Assembly (NCBI GenBank): GCA_963682025.1
Contig: OY821518.1
Location: forward strand, 122,466,300 to 122,530,299
Direction of reading: 5' to 3'
Source of the DNA: Cordilura impudica
Lineage: Eukaryota; Arthropoda; Insecta; Diptera; Scathophagidae
DNA length: 64,000 nt
The position numbers were made by a program, and so were the translations under genes. Below the pieces are notes generated by a model, which saw nothing but the letters and a program-made list of their open reading frames with translations, was not told the origin of the DNA and did not search any database. Below, one piece after another: positions 32,267 to 44,831 of this stretch (the stretch's first letter is position 1; the number at the start of each line of letters is the position of its first letter).

Positions 32267-35149
32267 TGCTTATCGGAAAATTGGTTTTAGACAATTATGC
32301 TAAGACGACAAAGTAAATATTTCAAAAGAAATAACATTAAAAAAAATGTTCTCCATTAAAAAGAAAATATTTTTTTTAATTTTCCTTTGCATACAGTTAT
32401 ATATTTTAAATGTAATGCACGTTTCAAATTATAATTCAATCTTATTCCACCATTCGTCGAGTAGGGTACTGATACCGTTTGGTAATTTTTTGCTTCTGTA
32501 ATTTACTTTTTTCTTTTTTGCTTTACGCCTTTTTTTCCGGTTTTGAGTTTCTGTTAGTTTTGAAAGTTGTTCTTTAAACTTTTACGTTATGTTATGAAGG
32601 TTTTTGTATTGTTGTTGTATTATCTCAAATTCAATGTTCCGTTTTTTCTGTTTACTTTTAACAATTTAACGCTTTGGTTCAGTTTGTGGGATTTGTCTTT
32701 CAATTTGTTCTTATTACTGTTTGAGATTTTTTTTTGCTCTTTATTTTTCTGTATATTTTTTTAGATTTTCTGCTGTTGTTTTTATAACCACTGACAGTTT
32801 TGTTTGGTGCTGGTCACTGCTATTTTAAGTTATAGATAAAAAGCAAAAAATATATATAAACAGAGTACAATACAAAAACCACAATTTGCCAAGTCACTTT
32901 GACTGCAAAAAAAAAAAAATTTTTTATTTTGTTTTTGTTCAATAGAGGAGTTAAGTTTAGTACACTTGTATCACTGCTTTACAAGTGTTGTTATTTATGA
33001 CCAAAAAATGACTAGTCTTAAATTTAACAGAACATTTTTCTTATGTAGTTATATTTCTTTGCTCATCACCTTAAATCTTTACAATACGATAAAATGATTT
33101 GTAGCAGGCGTTTTCTTCCTTTTTTGTATGGTTTCCTTAGTTTTTTTAATTTTTCTAAACTCCACCTCTTTTTTACTTTATACCGCCATTTGAAGTATCT
33201 CTCTTTTTATAATTAAATAAATATTTTTTCGGTTTTTTTTTTTGTTAGCCGACACAAAAAATTAAAAAAAACAACTCAAACAATTTTTCTTCGTTTTGTT
33301 GTCATAACTTATTTTTTGGTTTCCGGTTTGTTTCATTTTTTTGTGTTTATTTATCCAAGTTTTTCTTACTTTTATATTTCTTTTTATTAAATTTATTTTT
33401 TCACATTGATTGTCAAAGGTTTTCCTGTTTGCAGGAGTTGTTGTTGGAAGTTACATATTTTAGGTCAACAAATACGCTTCTCGATGTCTGTATTTTTTGG
33501 TTGTGTGTATAATTCAATTTGTTTAGTTGAAATTTTTTAATAATTTTTTTTTTTAAGTTACAAATTTCCTTTGTTATTTTACTTTTTGGACCATAATATA
33601 ATTAGTTTTGCTCACTGTGGAAATTTGCTTTGATAGAAGTTTGCTGTAATAGAAGAAAAATTAAAAATAAATTATTTTAGTTTTTTGTCTAAAAATGAAA
33701 AATAATTTAAGTATAATGACCTTATTTCAAATACGAGTAATATTCCCACAGTACTCTATGGTCAACGTAGAAAAAGCGTTAGTTGCAGTTTTAAAGCACT
33801 TAGTAAGTATAATTATTTATGTTCATCTTTTTTCATATTAACTTTGTATGCAGCCTACATAAATAATACCCATATGAATTATTTTCTTTGTACTAGGCTA
33901 AACAATATGCAATAAAGCTCTGCACTTAAAATTTTATGATGCTTTAATTTTTTTTTTTATCAAATTGCAACCACATTAAAATCCAGTTAGCAATAAAAAC
34001 AATCAGTTCATTGTAAATATTAAATAAATTTTATAACTTTTCGCACTAAATGATTAAATTTAACCCTATTGAGCACAATTGAAAAAATAAAAAATTAATG
34101 TAGGACTTAATGAATATCAGGGCATGTAAACTTCTAGACAACCAAATTTCTTTTGAATTTTTGAAATGCAAGGATAACAGAATCTTCGCAAACAACCATC
34201 AGAAACATTTGAATACTACCGCAAACTATAAAACCGAAAACTCTGTATACATTACGGAGAGCTATGGAAAGGGCCTCGTCATCTGTGCGCGATATTAAAC
34301 ATTTTCAATAACTAGTATAAACTAAAGTGAATAGCATTTCCTGAGCCATAAATGTCCCTACAGCTGAATACTGCTATAATTTAATAACTCTAAGAACCTG
34401 TGTTTTCCGTAAAAATTATTTTTCTTTCGAAATCAAGATCTTTTTATTGCTTGTAAAAAATTGCCTTAAAAAGTTCTCTTAATGAAAAACAAAAATACTT
34501 ATGCAACTAAAAATTAATTATTTAATAAGTTGACCATTATAAATTTGTTTATCTTGTAGATATCGACTCGGAACTTCACTAGATCACCCTTATTATTGCC
34601 ATTATTCTTCTATTCATGGAATTAGTTAAATTTTGGCATTTATCACCTGAAATATAATCCCATATTTTTCTGAATTTTGTTTCTAATTTAGAAATTTAAA
34701 TTGTTCCATACAGATTCTATTGGATAAAGGAGCAGGACACTTAGAAACATATGGCGTAAAAATGAGCCGGATATATTCTGTTATATGTGCGGCAAATTTA
34801 CGACCAAAAATAAATGGCGCCATTTCTAAATTTTTTACCAAATTAAATACAAATATTATTTTTAGATAAAGGTAGAAAATATTGGCCAATACTGGAAACC
34901 GAATACAATATATGATAATTGCCGGGCCATTTTAAGAAATCCAGCTTCATCGAACTCTCAGTAAGTTCTTTTAAATAAAGTTTTAAATATACGTTTATAT
35001 GTTCTCAACTTACAAAATTAATATAATAATATTAAATTAAAGAAAAGCAATACTTATTGCAAGTCGTAAGTGTTTACTGAAAACAATTTGAATCGCACAC
35101 TGGATCATCCCTAAATAAACCAAAATAAATAGAATTAACTTTATATTTC
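32267..35149. other. long AT/T-rich region, no gene seen
   Basis: T-rich between about 32500 and 33650, with many T runs. Small frames exist (34110-34298 +, 34683-34889 -), but nothing recognisable. CTCA|GTAAGT at about 34960 resembles a splice donor without a convincing exon before it. Confidence 0.55.
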
Positions 35150-36443
35150 ATATTCTTTTGAATAAATTGTCTTTTATTAGCCTTGGGTCATTTGTGGGTC
35201 TTCTTTCTATACACAAAATAATTTAATAACAAAATTGATTAAAAGTTGTTTTAATTTATATTCGCGAGCAATAAGCAATAATTGATTATTTTGATCCCAG
35301 CAGCACTGAAGGGTTAAATAAATAAAAAAGAAGCGAACTATTTTTCTTAAATTCTAAATAGTGATTTCATCGAGTTTAATAGAAAAACTCGTTTCCGGTA
35401 ATTTTTATTTATAAATATCTTAAAATCCAAAACTGGCCTTGGCAAATAAAGGGTTGACGTTCTCGGACTTATCCCAAATTTCAGGAACGGAAGTTGTACA
35501 CATTTGGTTATTATATTTTAATCATAGCATCTAAAAGTTCAACAGCAATTACAAAATATTTAAATTTTAGGAACGGAAGTTCTGCACATTTGGTTATTAA
35601 CTATATTTTAAGCATCACATCTAATAATTCAACAGCACTTACAAAATATTTCATTTTTTTGAATAAATTGTTTTTTATTAGCTTGGGGTCATATGTGACC
35701 CCGACTACAAAAGAGTTAATGGTTAATATTATTTTTTTCCGAAACACTAGGCCATTAAGATGAAATATAACATTTAAAACTAAATGTGATGAATTTTAGA
35801 TAAAAGTATTTAGTAAGAGGACATTTACAGAATATTCAGAATATTCAAAAAATTCTGGCATAGGGATCTACTTCAAAATTCAGACAGTTAATCTGTAGCG
35901 TATATTTAACAAAACCCTAAAGTGACAGATTCATTTTTTTAAATTTTGTTTAATAAAACTTTAAAAAAGATTTTTCAAAATTTTATCAAAAAAATTTCCC
36001 AATTTCGGTCTCATTGCGCAATAGGATAACAAGGTGGTAATAAAACAATACTTCATATCTGATTACTTATAAGTATGGAGATAAACCAAATTATAGCTTC
36101 AATCAATTTCTCAAAGTTGAAAAAATTTCATGACCTAGTTTTTTTTTTGGCGCAAAGGTGATCTGGTGCATTTGGTATTTCTTGGCGAATTTTTATTCGA
36201 TTATGTATTTTTATAACTTGTTGGAAAAATTCAACCATAAAACAAAATTTCCGAAATATCTCGTCATATTTTCCCCATATAAACACACTTGAAATTTTCA
36301 CTCGATTTCCGGCGCGACTTTTCATTATCCGATTGTCCCCGAACTTCACATTTATTAGTTTTATGTTGAAACGTAACAAATTGGACCCGCATATCCCCAA
36401 AATCGCAATTTGAAAAATGTCCATATAACGTAGGACCACTCTA
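35150..36443 (-). mobile_element. foldback element E, truncated copy 2
   Basis: Reverse-complement relative of the foldback at 44832-46922: inner part of one arm (35150-35290), loop (about 35290-35510), then the whole other arm to GGACCACTCTA at 36433-36443. Shared landmarks are CACTGAAGGGTTAAAT, GGGGTCATATGTGACC, CATGACCTAGTTTTTT and TTTTCCCCATATAAACACAC. An internal tandem duplication of about 90 bp (GGAACGGAAGTT..ACAAAATATTT) lies at 35483-35655. Confidence 0.85.
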
Positions 36444-36640
36444 CTCTACAAACTATGCTGTGAAGGGAAACATCGAGCCATGATTCTGATTTATATTTCT
36501 TTTTAAGCACCATATTGTAACTTTTTATCAACCCACGAACGCTCATCTTCGAGCATGTGTGGTGCATCAGATGATCTAAGACCGAAGCTTTGTAAGAGAC
36601 CTCGTTCTAACAGAAGGTCAATCGGAGCTCTTATGAACTC

Positions 36641-36790
36641 GTTTAGGTGACCGAAATTTCTTCGAAAATAACGCTAGCTCAACTGCGCACCGGAACCGAA
36701 ATAAGCCATATGCCATTTTGGCTATTTGTTGATAATAGCAGAGAAAGCCTTAAGGCCGTTTTACTACATATTGGCAACGAGAAGCCATAT
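36641..36790 (+). pseudogene. WRLFIDSS-type transposase family, N-proximal piece of a split copy
   Basis: WLFVDNSRESLKAVLLHIGN corresponds to the conserved (E)WRLFIDSSKRSLKAVLLHNGN core of a protein family dispersed in arthropod genomes. It is transposon-like and functionally uncharacterised. The next part of the protein is found only at 39187. Between them lie a BED-type pseudogene and HINE-A copy 16. Confidence 0.65.
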
Positions 36791-37235
36791 ACACGGTGTA
36801 GGCTTGCCATCTCTCCTCTTTTCCCCGGAGACCGTCCTCTTTTTAAGGCATCCGGGGCAGTCCTCCTTCTGTCTCAGAAAGTGTTCGAGGTTGTCCTACT
36901 TTTTAAACTTTTCTCTATAATTTTTTTTTATTCGAATTGCTAAATTGTCCCCATTATATCAAAACATCACTTGATATCACTTACTTTGATTAACAAAATG
37001 TAGAGCTTTTCTGAAGCGATGCCATTTTTTTGAGAGCAAAACGCGCACAAAATATATAAAGACATACAAAGGCATGTATTTTGAGTAAAAAAGCAATATA
37101 TGTAGTGCGAACGGCACTACGTTGGCATTCTTCTTATCAACTGTTGTGTATGTTAAAGTTTGCTCTCCGAAAAAAAAAAATTAAGTTACTAACATAAATC
37201 AAATGTGTAACAATTTATTAATTTTCTAATTTCAG

Positions 37236-37795
37236 AATTTCGAAACGCAAGTGTACGTTTAGCGAGGAGTCCAAGAAGAAACTTCCCTTCAATAAAAGGG
37301 AAAATTCAGATTGGATAGTCTACTGCACACTCTGCAATTCGACAATTTATATTACAAATAAAGGAATACAAGACTTCGACAGTCATGTGTAGATGCAGAA
37401 ACATAAAAAGGGTTTTACAAGCCAAGATTATTCCAGAAAAATTAATATAATTTTTGAAAAACTACTACCGGCAATGAAATTCAAACTGTTGAGGGTTGCA
37501 TCGCTTATTAGCATTGTTCATAACATGTTTTTTATCTCCCGACTGCGCAATTATATTGAATAAATTTATTTTAATGATTCTCAAAGTGTTAAAAATATAT
37601 CTTGCAACCGTACCAAGGCCACAGCAATAATTATGAAGTTTCTTGCACCCCTTTTAACAGAAATGGTAAGGAAAAATATTGAACAAATTCAATTTGTGAG
37701 TGTATCATAGACAAGAGTAATTTCAGAGCTACTAAGCTATTGTTAATACTTATTCAATACTTCGATGCACAAAACAATGGAATCCAGATAAAGAT
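37236..37795 (+). pseudogene. BED-finger hAT-like transposase pseudogene
   Basis: Begins after TTTCTAATTTCAG, a good acceptor. The frame SKRKCTFSEESKKKLPF, then YCTLCNSTI and H(V*MQK)HK forms a BED zinc finger (C-x2-C..H-x5-H), with one stop inside. Later NISCNRTKATAIIMKFLAP, VSVS and, after a stop and frame change, RATKLLLILIQYFDAQN match the start of the hAT-type catalytic region (the usual VT.DASN aspartate is lost). Several stops: dead. It ends where HINE-A copy 16 begins. Confidence 0.65.
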
Positions 37796-37820
37796 ATTGG
37801 ATTATTTATCAATTAAAAAT

Positions 37821-38587
37821 AATTAAGAAAATTGTAGACGGTCTAGACCAACTATACGATACCCTATACCATGGCTTAGAGATTCTATCTCTTCGGTCCA
37901 ACTAACTGAATATGGAAAATAAGCATAAACCAAATTTGAGTGGCATTGTTAGTAATTTTTTTTTTTGGCTGCAGATATGAAAAAGTTTATATCGGAAGCT
38001 ATATTTATATGGGGCCTATGTCGAAAAATGGACCGATCCTGACCATATTTGGTAAGTCACTTATATTTCGAAAAAATATATACAAAACAAATTTGAGAAA
38101 AAAACTGTGCAATATTTTGGTTTTTGATAGATTTAAGTGAAAATCGGGAAACAACTTTATATGGGGACTATGACAAAGAATTTCCATATGGGGTTTGTTT
38201 TTGGAAAACTGACATATGGATGTAATAAACACACACAAACCCAATTTGACCGAGATCTGTATGATAATTTGGATCTTACGGCAATTTAAGTCGATTTCAT
38301 AGGGGTAGTTTGTATGGGTACTAGATCCGAATATGGACCGAATTTTACCAATTTCAATAGCATTCATCCCGTAGCCGACAAAAGCTTATATACCAAATGT
38401 CATTAAAATATATTCATATTTTCGACCTGTAGTTTGATTAAAATATTTACATGGACACACAGATGGACGGACAGGCGCACAGACGGACAGATGGACGGAC
38501 GGACATCGCCAAATCGACTCAGAAAATTATTCCGAGATAATCGGTATAATAAAAGATGGGTCTAGGTAAAATATTTTTGATAGTTAC
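37821..38587 (-). mobile_element. HINE-A, copy 16, TTATACCC end missing
   Basis: From AATTAAGAAAATTGTAGACGG through GGACGGACAGGCGCACAGACGG to GATAGTTACG. Diverged, and truncated at the microsatellite side before the terminal hairpin. Confidence 0.88.
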
Positions 38588-38696
38588 GTCTCTACTACGC
38601 ACCATTGAAAAAAAAAATATTTATAAAAATAAAGTATTAAGTATAGTATTAAACTCTTCCTTTTAACTCAATCTCTCTGTCTGTCTGTCGTTGGAC

Positions 38697-39020
38697 AACC
38701 CCATTCCCCCTTTATCCAATTGATTTTGTCTTGTTGTGACTAAAAATTGATTTTGGTGAAGTCACGTACAGACACGCATAGTCACGCACAGTCACGGCGT
38801 AATCTAAATGTCATTTCCGATCGATCTGAAACTTGGTCCGTACATTTGCTGTGAAATAAAGATTAACATTGACATAGCCACGCACAGTCACGCATAGCCA
38901 CAGAGTGATTTAAACCCCATTTCCCCTCATCCGATCGATCTGAAACTTTTTCCAAAGACCCGTTGTGGCCAAAGATTAATTTTAAAATAGTCATCCAAAG
39001 TCACGCACAGTCACAAAGGG
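38697..39020. repeat. short tandem array with CACGCACAGTCACG motifs
   Basis: Two clear units and one degenerate unit of about 115 bp. CGATCTGAAACTT recurs at about 38821 and 38937, each followed by AAAGATTAA.TTTAAA/CATTG and a run of CACGCACAGTCAC. Noncoding. Confidence 0.7.
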
Positions 39021-39186
39021 ATTCAAAACCCATATGCAAAGAGTTTTAATAAAAACTTTGTTTTTACGGGTTAGACTATTTTTATATTTTACTGCGTTTT
39101 TGATTTTTTTTTTAAATAAATTTATTAAAAAATTTGTCTTCTTTTTGGAGACATATGTCCTCCTTTTTCGAGGTTGACGTCAAAAC

Positions 39187-39935
39187 GGAATTGGTCTCCC
39201 TATCGATACCCATTGCTTGTGCCATGAATTATAAAGAAACATATAAGAGTGTGCTCATTTTATTAAGAAATTTAAACTATGAAAAGCACAATTGCAAAGT
39301 ATGTTGCGACTTGTTGCTATTTCAACAAACCTCCAATGTGGCTATACAAAATATTGTCACCTTAGGGCAAAGTAATCTTAATCTGAGCTTGGATAAAAAT
39401 TTAGTTAAAGCCCTAGACAAAGAGAGTAGAGTCTTTGCTTGTTTAAAAACAATATTCCATCTTTCGTTTGCAAAAATTGGTGAAGGCGTTTTTAGATGGT
39501 CCTCAAATAAGAAAACTTCTTTTAAGCCCTACCTTTAAGGAGTTATTACCACCAGATGAGAAAGCTGCTTGGAATGGGTCCAACAAGTTGTTCCTAACTT
39601 TCTGGTTAACACCAGGAGTCCAAATTATAAAGAAATTGTTCGTGATATGCTTCAAACCTATTAAAAAAATGGTAAATAATAATTATATGAAATTTATATA
39701 CATGTTTCTTTATTTTTCTAAATTTCTAATTCTAGGTGTAAAAATGTCACTAAAGAAACATTGCTTGCATTCGCTTTTGGAATTTTTATGGAAAACCTTG
39801 GTGCCGTAAACGGCACGCATGGGGATGATTTCATCAACAACTTTAAACCATGGAGCAACGTTATTAAGGACTATGAAATGAAACACAGTAAATCACAGGA
39901 GACAAAACGAAAGTCTAAATTATTTTTAGATTAAG
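39187..39935 (+). pseudogene. WRLFIDSS-type transposase family, C-terminal piece, with retained intron
   Basis: Reads IPIACAMNYKETYKSVLILL, YEKHNCKVCCDL, LVKALDKESRVFACL, IGEGVF, then (one-base shift) DGPQIRKLLLSPTF and EKAAW, then (shift) VVPNFLVNTRSPNYKEIVRD, followed by a 64-bp intron (39672-39735; GTAAAT to CTAATTCTAG). After the intron come KMSLKKHCLHSLLEF and, after another shift, ENLGAVNGTHGDDF, ending in KRKSKLFLD and stop. Order and motifs follow the family exactly. At least three frameshifts make it a pseudogene. The cysteine-rich YPCFLC part is missing. Confidence 0.75.
39672..39735 (+). other. predicted intron in the transposase pseudogene
   Basis: GTAAAT at the 5' end, CTAAT near the 3' end, AG at 39734-39735. 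Removing it joins the family-matching segments on either side. Confidence 0.6.
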
Positions 39936-40237
39936 CTTTGTTAATATTGTTGCTTAAAATATAATTACCTGCTAACTTTGTTTGCTAAAAACCATCTATT
40001 GAGTGCTACTCAAATGAACTGTTTTTGGGTTGAGCTAGCTGTCAAAACTTATCGGAAATAAAAATTAATTTATCAATGGATTTTCATGTAGCAAAATTTA
40101 TTTCATTTCTATTGCAAGTAATAAAACGTATAAGAATTTGTTGATGAATTTAATAAATTCAAATATTTAATAATTTAAAAAAATTTTCCGCTTGTGCCTC
40201 AATAATTCCAAAATTAATGGTTGGCGTATTTTGATGT
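39936..40237. other. unassigned sequence
   Basis: Likely 3' flank of the transposase remnant; no TIR recognised. Confidence 0.5.
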
Positions 40238-41021
40238 TTATACCCTATACCACTATGTGGTTTGGGTATACTGACTTTGTGCTGCTGTTTGTAACTACCA
40301 AAAATATTTGACCTAGACCCATCTTTAATTATACCGATCGAATCAGAATACTAACTGATTCGATTTAACGATGTCCGTCCGTCCGTCCGTCTGTGTGTTC
40401 ATGTAAACTTTGTAAAGAAACTGCAGGTCGTAAATATGAATATATTTTGACGAAATATGTATTTAAGCTTTTATCGGCTATAGGCTGAACGCTATTGAAA
40501 TTGGTGAGAATCGGTCCATGTTCAGACCTAGTCCCTATACAAATGACCCCTATGAAATCGACATAAATTGCCATAAGATCCAATAGATCTTACTCAAATT
40601 GGGTTTTTTATGCGTTTATTACATCCATTAATCAGTAGTCCAAAATTGATCCCTATTGGACAACTCTTAGTTAAAGGCCCCATATAGAGCTGCTTCCCGA
40701 TCTTCACTTAAATCTATCAAAAACAAAAATATTGCACTGATTCTTCTCAAATTTTGTTTGTATATATTTTTGCAAAATACAAGAGACTTTACCAAACATG
40801 ATCAGGATCGGTTCATTTTTGGACCTGGTCCCCATATAGATTTAGCATCCGATATGAACTTTTTCATATCTGCAGCCAAAAAAATTAATAAAAATCCCCC
40901 TCAAATTTGGTTTATGCTGATTTTCCATATCCAGTTAGTTGGGCCTAAGAGATAGGGCCTCTAAACGCATGGTATAGGGTATCGTATAGTCGGTCTAGAC
41001 CGACTATAATTTTCTTACTTG
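40238..41021 (+). mobile_element. HINE-A, copy 17
   Basis: Full-length, TTATACCCTATACC to TTTCTTACTTG, perfect hairpin GTCGGTCTAGACCGAC, with minor internal deletions near 40585. Confidence 0.95.
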
Positions 41022-41119
41022 TTTTTTTGACGTATTGCCTAACAAAATCGAATACGTCTTTCCAAAGTTACGACAAAATATATGAAGAAGCCTCTTCATA
41101 AATATAAAATTATACAAAA

Positions 41120-41913
41120 CAAGTAAGAAAATTATAGTCGGTCTAGACCAACTATACGATACCCTATACCATGCGTTTAGATACCATCAGGCCCAACTAA
41201 CTGGATATAGAAAATAAGCATAAACTAAATTTGAGTGGGTTTTTATTAATTTTTTCGGCTGCAGATATGAAAAAGTTCATATCGGATGCTATATCTATAT
41301 GGGGACTAGGCCCAAAAATGGACCGATCCTGACCATATTTGGTAAAGTCTCTTGCATTTTGCAAAAATATATACAGACAAAATTTGAGAAGAATCAGTGC
41401 AACATTTTTGTTTTTTGATAGATTTAAGTGAAGATCGGGAAGCAGCTCTATATGGGGCGTTTGACTAAGAGTTGTCCAATAGGGATCAATTTTGGATACT
41501 GATTACTGGATGTAATATATACATGCAAACCCAATTTGACTAAGATTTGTGTGATAATTTGGATCTTATGACAATTTATGTTGATTTCATAGGGGTCATT
41601 TGTATGGGGGCTAGGTCTTAACATGGACCGATTCTCACCAATTTCAATAGTGTTCATCCCATGGCCAATAAAAGATTAAATACCAAATTTCATCAAAGCA
41701 TATTCATATTTGCGACCTGCAGTTTGATTGCAAACTTTACATGGACACACAGACGGACTGACGGACGAACGGACGAACATCGTTAAATCGAATCTGATAG
41801 TGATTCTGATTCGATCGGTATAATTAAAGATGGGTGTAGGTCAAATATTTTTGGTTGTTACAAACAGCAGCACAAAGTCATTATACCCAAACCACATAGT
41901 GGTATAGGATATA
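41120..41913 (-). mobile_element. HINE-A, copy 18
   Basis: Full-length copy about 100 bp from copy 17 and in inverted orientation, CAAGTAAGAAAATTATAG to GGTATAGGATATA. The pair places the two CTTACTTG ends face to face. Confidence 0.95.
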
Positions 41914-42943
41914 AAAATTAAAAACAACCTTACCATAGAATTTAAAAATATTGTGATTTTTTCAGTTTGGTGACCCGAGTTATCAAGGAATTTTTGCTTG
42001 TTGCATAGTATAAATTTCTGGATATCTATTAATTTCAAAACTATCTGACCAAGCTTCTTCTTTAATTATTACGATGAGCACACTTTTCATTCGCACGGTC
42101 ATCCTTTAACAATTTTGTTAACTACATATATACAGCTGAGTCAAACTTAGGACATTATTCTCTTTAATTCAATAAAACACGCTTCACAATTTTCATTCTT
42201 TTTCATAGAAGTAAAATTAGTTTTACTAACAGTAAGCTCTTTAATATTTTTACTGCGGAGACTTAATCATAGAATATATTAAATGGATTATATTTTATGC
42301 CCAGTTCCATTAAAAGAAACATCAAGCTAAGCTTTCCTATTAAACTCTTCAAGTTTTTTGTGGTGGGCTAATTATGCAAAACACTTAAAGCAGTAAAATA
42401 AAAAAAAAAACATTAAAAAACAGCTCATATTTCATATTTAACTACAAAAAAGTATATATTTTCATAATTAAGTAGCATTTTTTTATTTCATAAAACACAC
42501 TACAATTATTATTTAGTGTTGTCGTAGTTGTAGTATACTGGTGTTAATAAATTTACTTGTGAATATATACAAGTAATTTTTTATTGTTGTTGTTAGTATA
42601 ATAGGATGTATGAGAAATGATAATAAGTTAATGATATACAAAACATGACACAATAAATATGAACTCAGTAAAGGCCAACTAAAAGTAAAACAAAAAAACA
42701 AAGGAAGCCAGACATTATATAGCGTTTGAAGTAAATATTAAATTTCATATTTTTTTCAGGTAAATTATAATTAGAAGGACGCCCTTAAGAAATATAATGG
42801 GGACATATTTAGTTACCAAAATGGTATATACAGGGCGTGCACAAATTTGTATAGTTAATTATATAATTGTAACTTCAATTTTCATTCACATAAAATAAAT
42901 ATTTTAATTGCTAAAAAAAATTACTTCTATAAATTTAAAAATT
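41914..42943. other. AT-rich spacer
   Basis: No gene or structured repeat recognised. Confidence 0.6.
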
Positions 42944-43267
42944 TGTATACACTTCACCACTATGTGGTTTGGGTATGCTTCCCGGTCTCCACTTAAATCT
43001 ATAAAAAAAAAATAAAAATATTGCCCAGATATTTATCGAATTATGGTTTTAATATTTTTGCAAAAAATAGTTAACTTTACAAAATGTGGTCAAGATTTTA
43101 CATCCGATATTAACTCTTTCATTACCGAAAGCAAACAAATTAATAAAAATATTACTCAAATAAGGTTCATCTTTATTTTCAATATCGAATTAGTTTGACC
43201 TAAGAGAAAGGGTCTCTAAAAGCATGGCATAGGTTATCGTGTAGTCGACTGTAATTTTCTTACTTAT
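42944..43267 (+). mobile_element. HINE-A, copy 19, internally deleted and old
   Basis: The CACCACTATGTGGTTTGGGTAT start is joined directly to TTCCCGGTCTCCACTTAAATC and continues to TTTTCTTACTTATT. The microsatellite and about 450 bp are absent. Confidence 0.88.
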
Positions 43268-44822
43268 TTTTTTGTTTGCTTTCTGTGTATTCTCTCCAGA
43301 TTGCAACTTTCAATTCATCCAATATCGTGAGTTTTCCATCATAGATTTAATTTTTAATGCGTCCTTTCAGAAACCTTTGAGAAGTGTCAGGTCTTAGAAA
43401 TTGTAGTGTTTTATAGAGAACTATTTCCTTAAGGGAATATTTTCATAAAATTATGCTCGTACATCTAGACTAAAGAATGGATTAGCTCTGTTCTGTTGCA
43501 AAATATATTTGCTTAAACATAGAACGTTAATTTTTTTGTTATACAGATACTTGCAATAAATGCAAATAATTTAAATTTTTTGCACACCCTTTATTCCATA
43601 CTAACGTTCATCAATAACATTAAAGACACCTTAAAGAGTTTAATTAATTGCAGGAGAGAATGCTTTACATTTCCTTTTAATATTATATTAAATAAAAATT
43701 GTTTATATACATATTCATTACCAAAAATAAAATATTCGTATGTGGTGGCATATAATAAAATTTCATAAATACAGGAATTTTGTTTTAAAAAAATTAATTA
43801 ACTTATTGGCAACAAAGTCTGACGAATGTGAAAGCGAGATAGAAAGAAGTTGTTGCCAGCACCATTTTTTTTTTCCTAATTGCTAATGTTAAATACAAGC
43901 AGTGAAGAATTTAGACATTTTTAACTTTTCTACTTAATTATATGATAACTAGAATATATAAAAATATATGATAATTGAGAAAAAAAAAAAGGATTTGTTT
44001 TATAAAAGCAAAAAATACAAAAATGAAAGTGTTAATAGTTTAAAGCTGAAACACGTTAATAACTAATGGAACTAATGTGCTCATAAGAGGAATTATTATA
44101 TTCATAATAAGTTGAAGTTATTTTATTTTTGTCTATGGTAATATTAGAAAGTAGATGAAGTCGTAATGGGTAAAAGTGTGGTGGTGAATTATAGATCACT
44201 TTTGAATTTATTTTGGAAAATTTGAAGACGCTTTAAATAACATTCAGATATAACGTGCCATGCACGAGCAGCATAATGGAATATAGCATGAAACACAACT
44301 TTAACCTACACAGAAATTAGTAATAAGCAAATTGTAAGGAATAGAATTAAGAAAACTAGCTGTTAAATAAATATCAGTTGATCAGGAATTAGCAAAAAAC
44401 CATACGAGTTTTATTAATTACAGTTAATTTGTACTCTAAATGACCGATTTATAAAATAAATTTTAGTTATTCTAACTGTGCAAATATCTAAGACAATCTT
44501 TAATAGTTTTTGTATTGTAATTTGTATAATCATACAAGACAGAAACGAATGCGGCTTTAATTAATAAAAATATCATCGCTGTTGATTTACCACAAATAAT
44601 TTTGTTTTAAATATTTTTCATTCCAACTAAAGGTTGTGTAGTGTTCTGTTCAGGCCTCAAGTAGAATTGTTGATCTGCCAGAATATTAATACTTGTATCT
44701 TCAATTACTTTTGCCTTCTTCCGTTAAGATTCTTTATAATATTGTTAATAGTCATTACGTTAATAGCGAATGGGTTGTGCTCAAGAGAACTTTTGACGTT
44801 CAGTATATATATAATGAGGTAG
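43268..44822. other. AT-rich spacer, possibly intronic
   Basis: A 9-bp stem TGGCAACAA/TTGTTGCCA lies near 43806-43856. Small frames only. Nothing supports a gene. Confidence 0.6.
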
Positions 44823-44831
44823 ATACTGCAT

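Noticed and set aside
34940..34980. CTCA|GTAAGT as splice donor of a host exon
   Set aside because: The frames before it are short and interrupted; an isolated donor-like motif is expected by chance.
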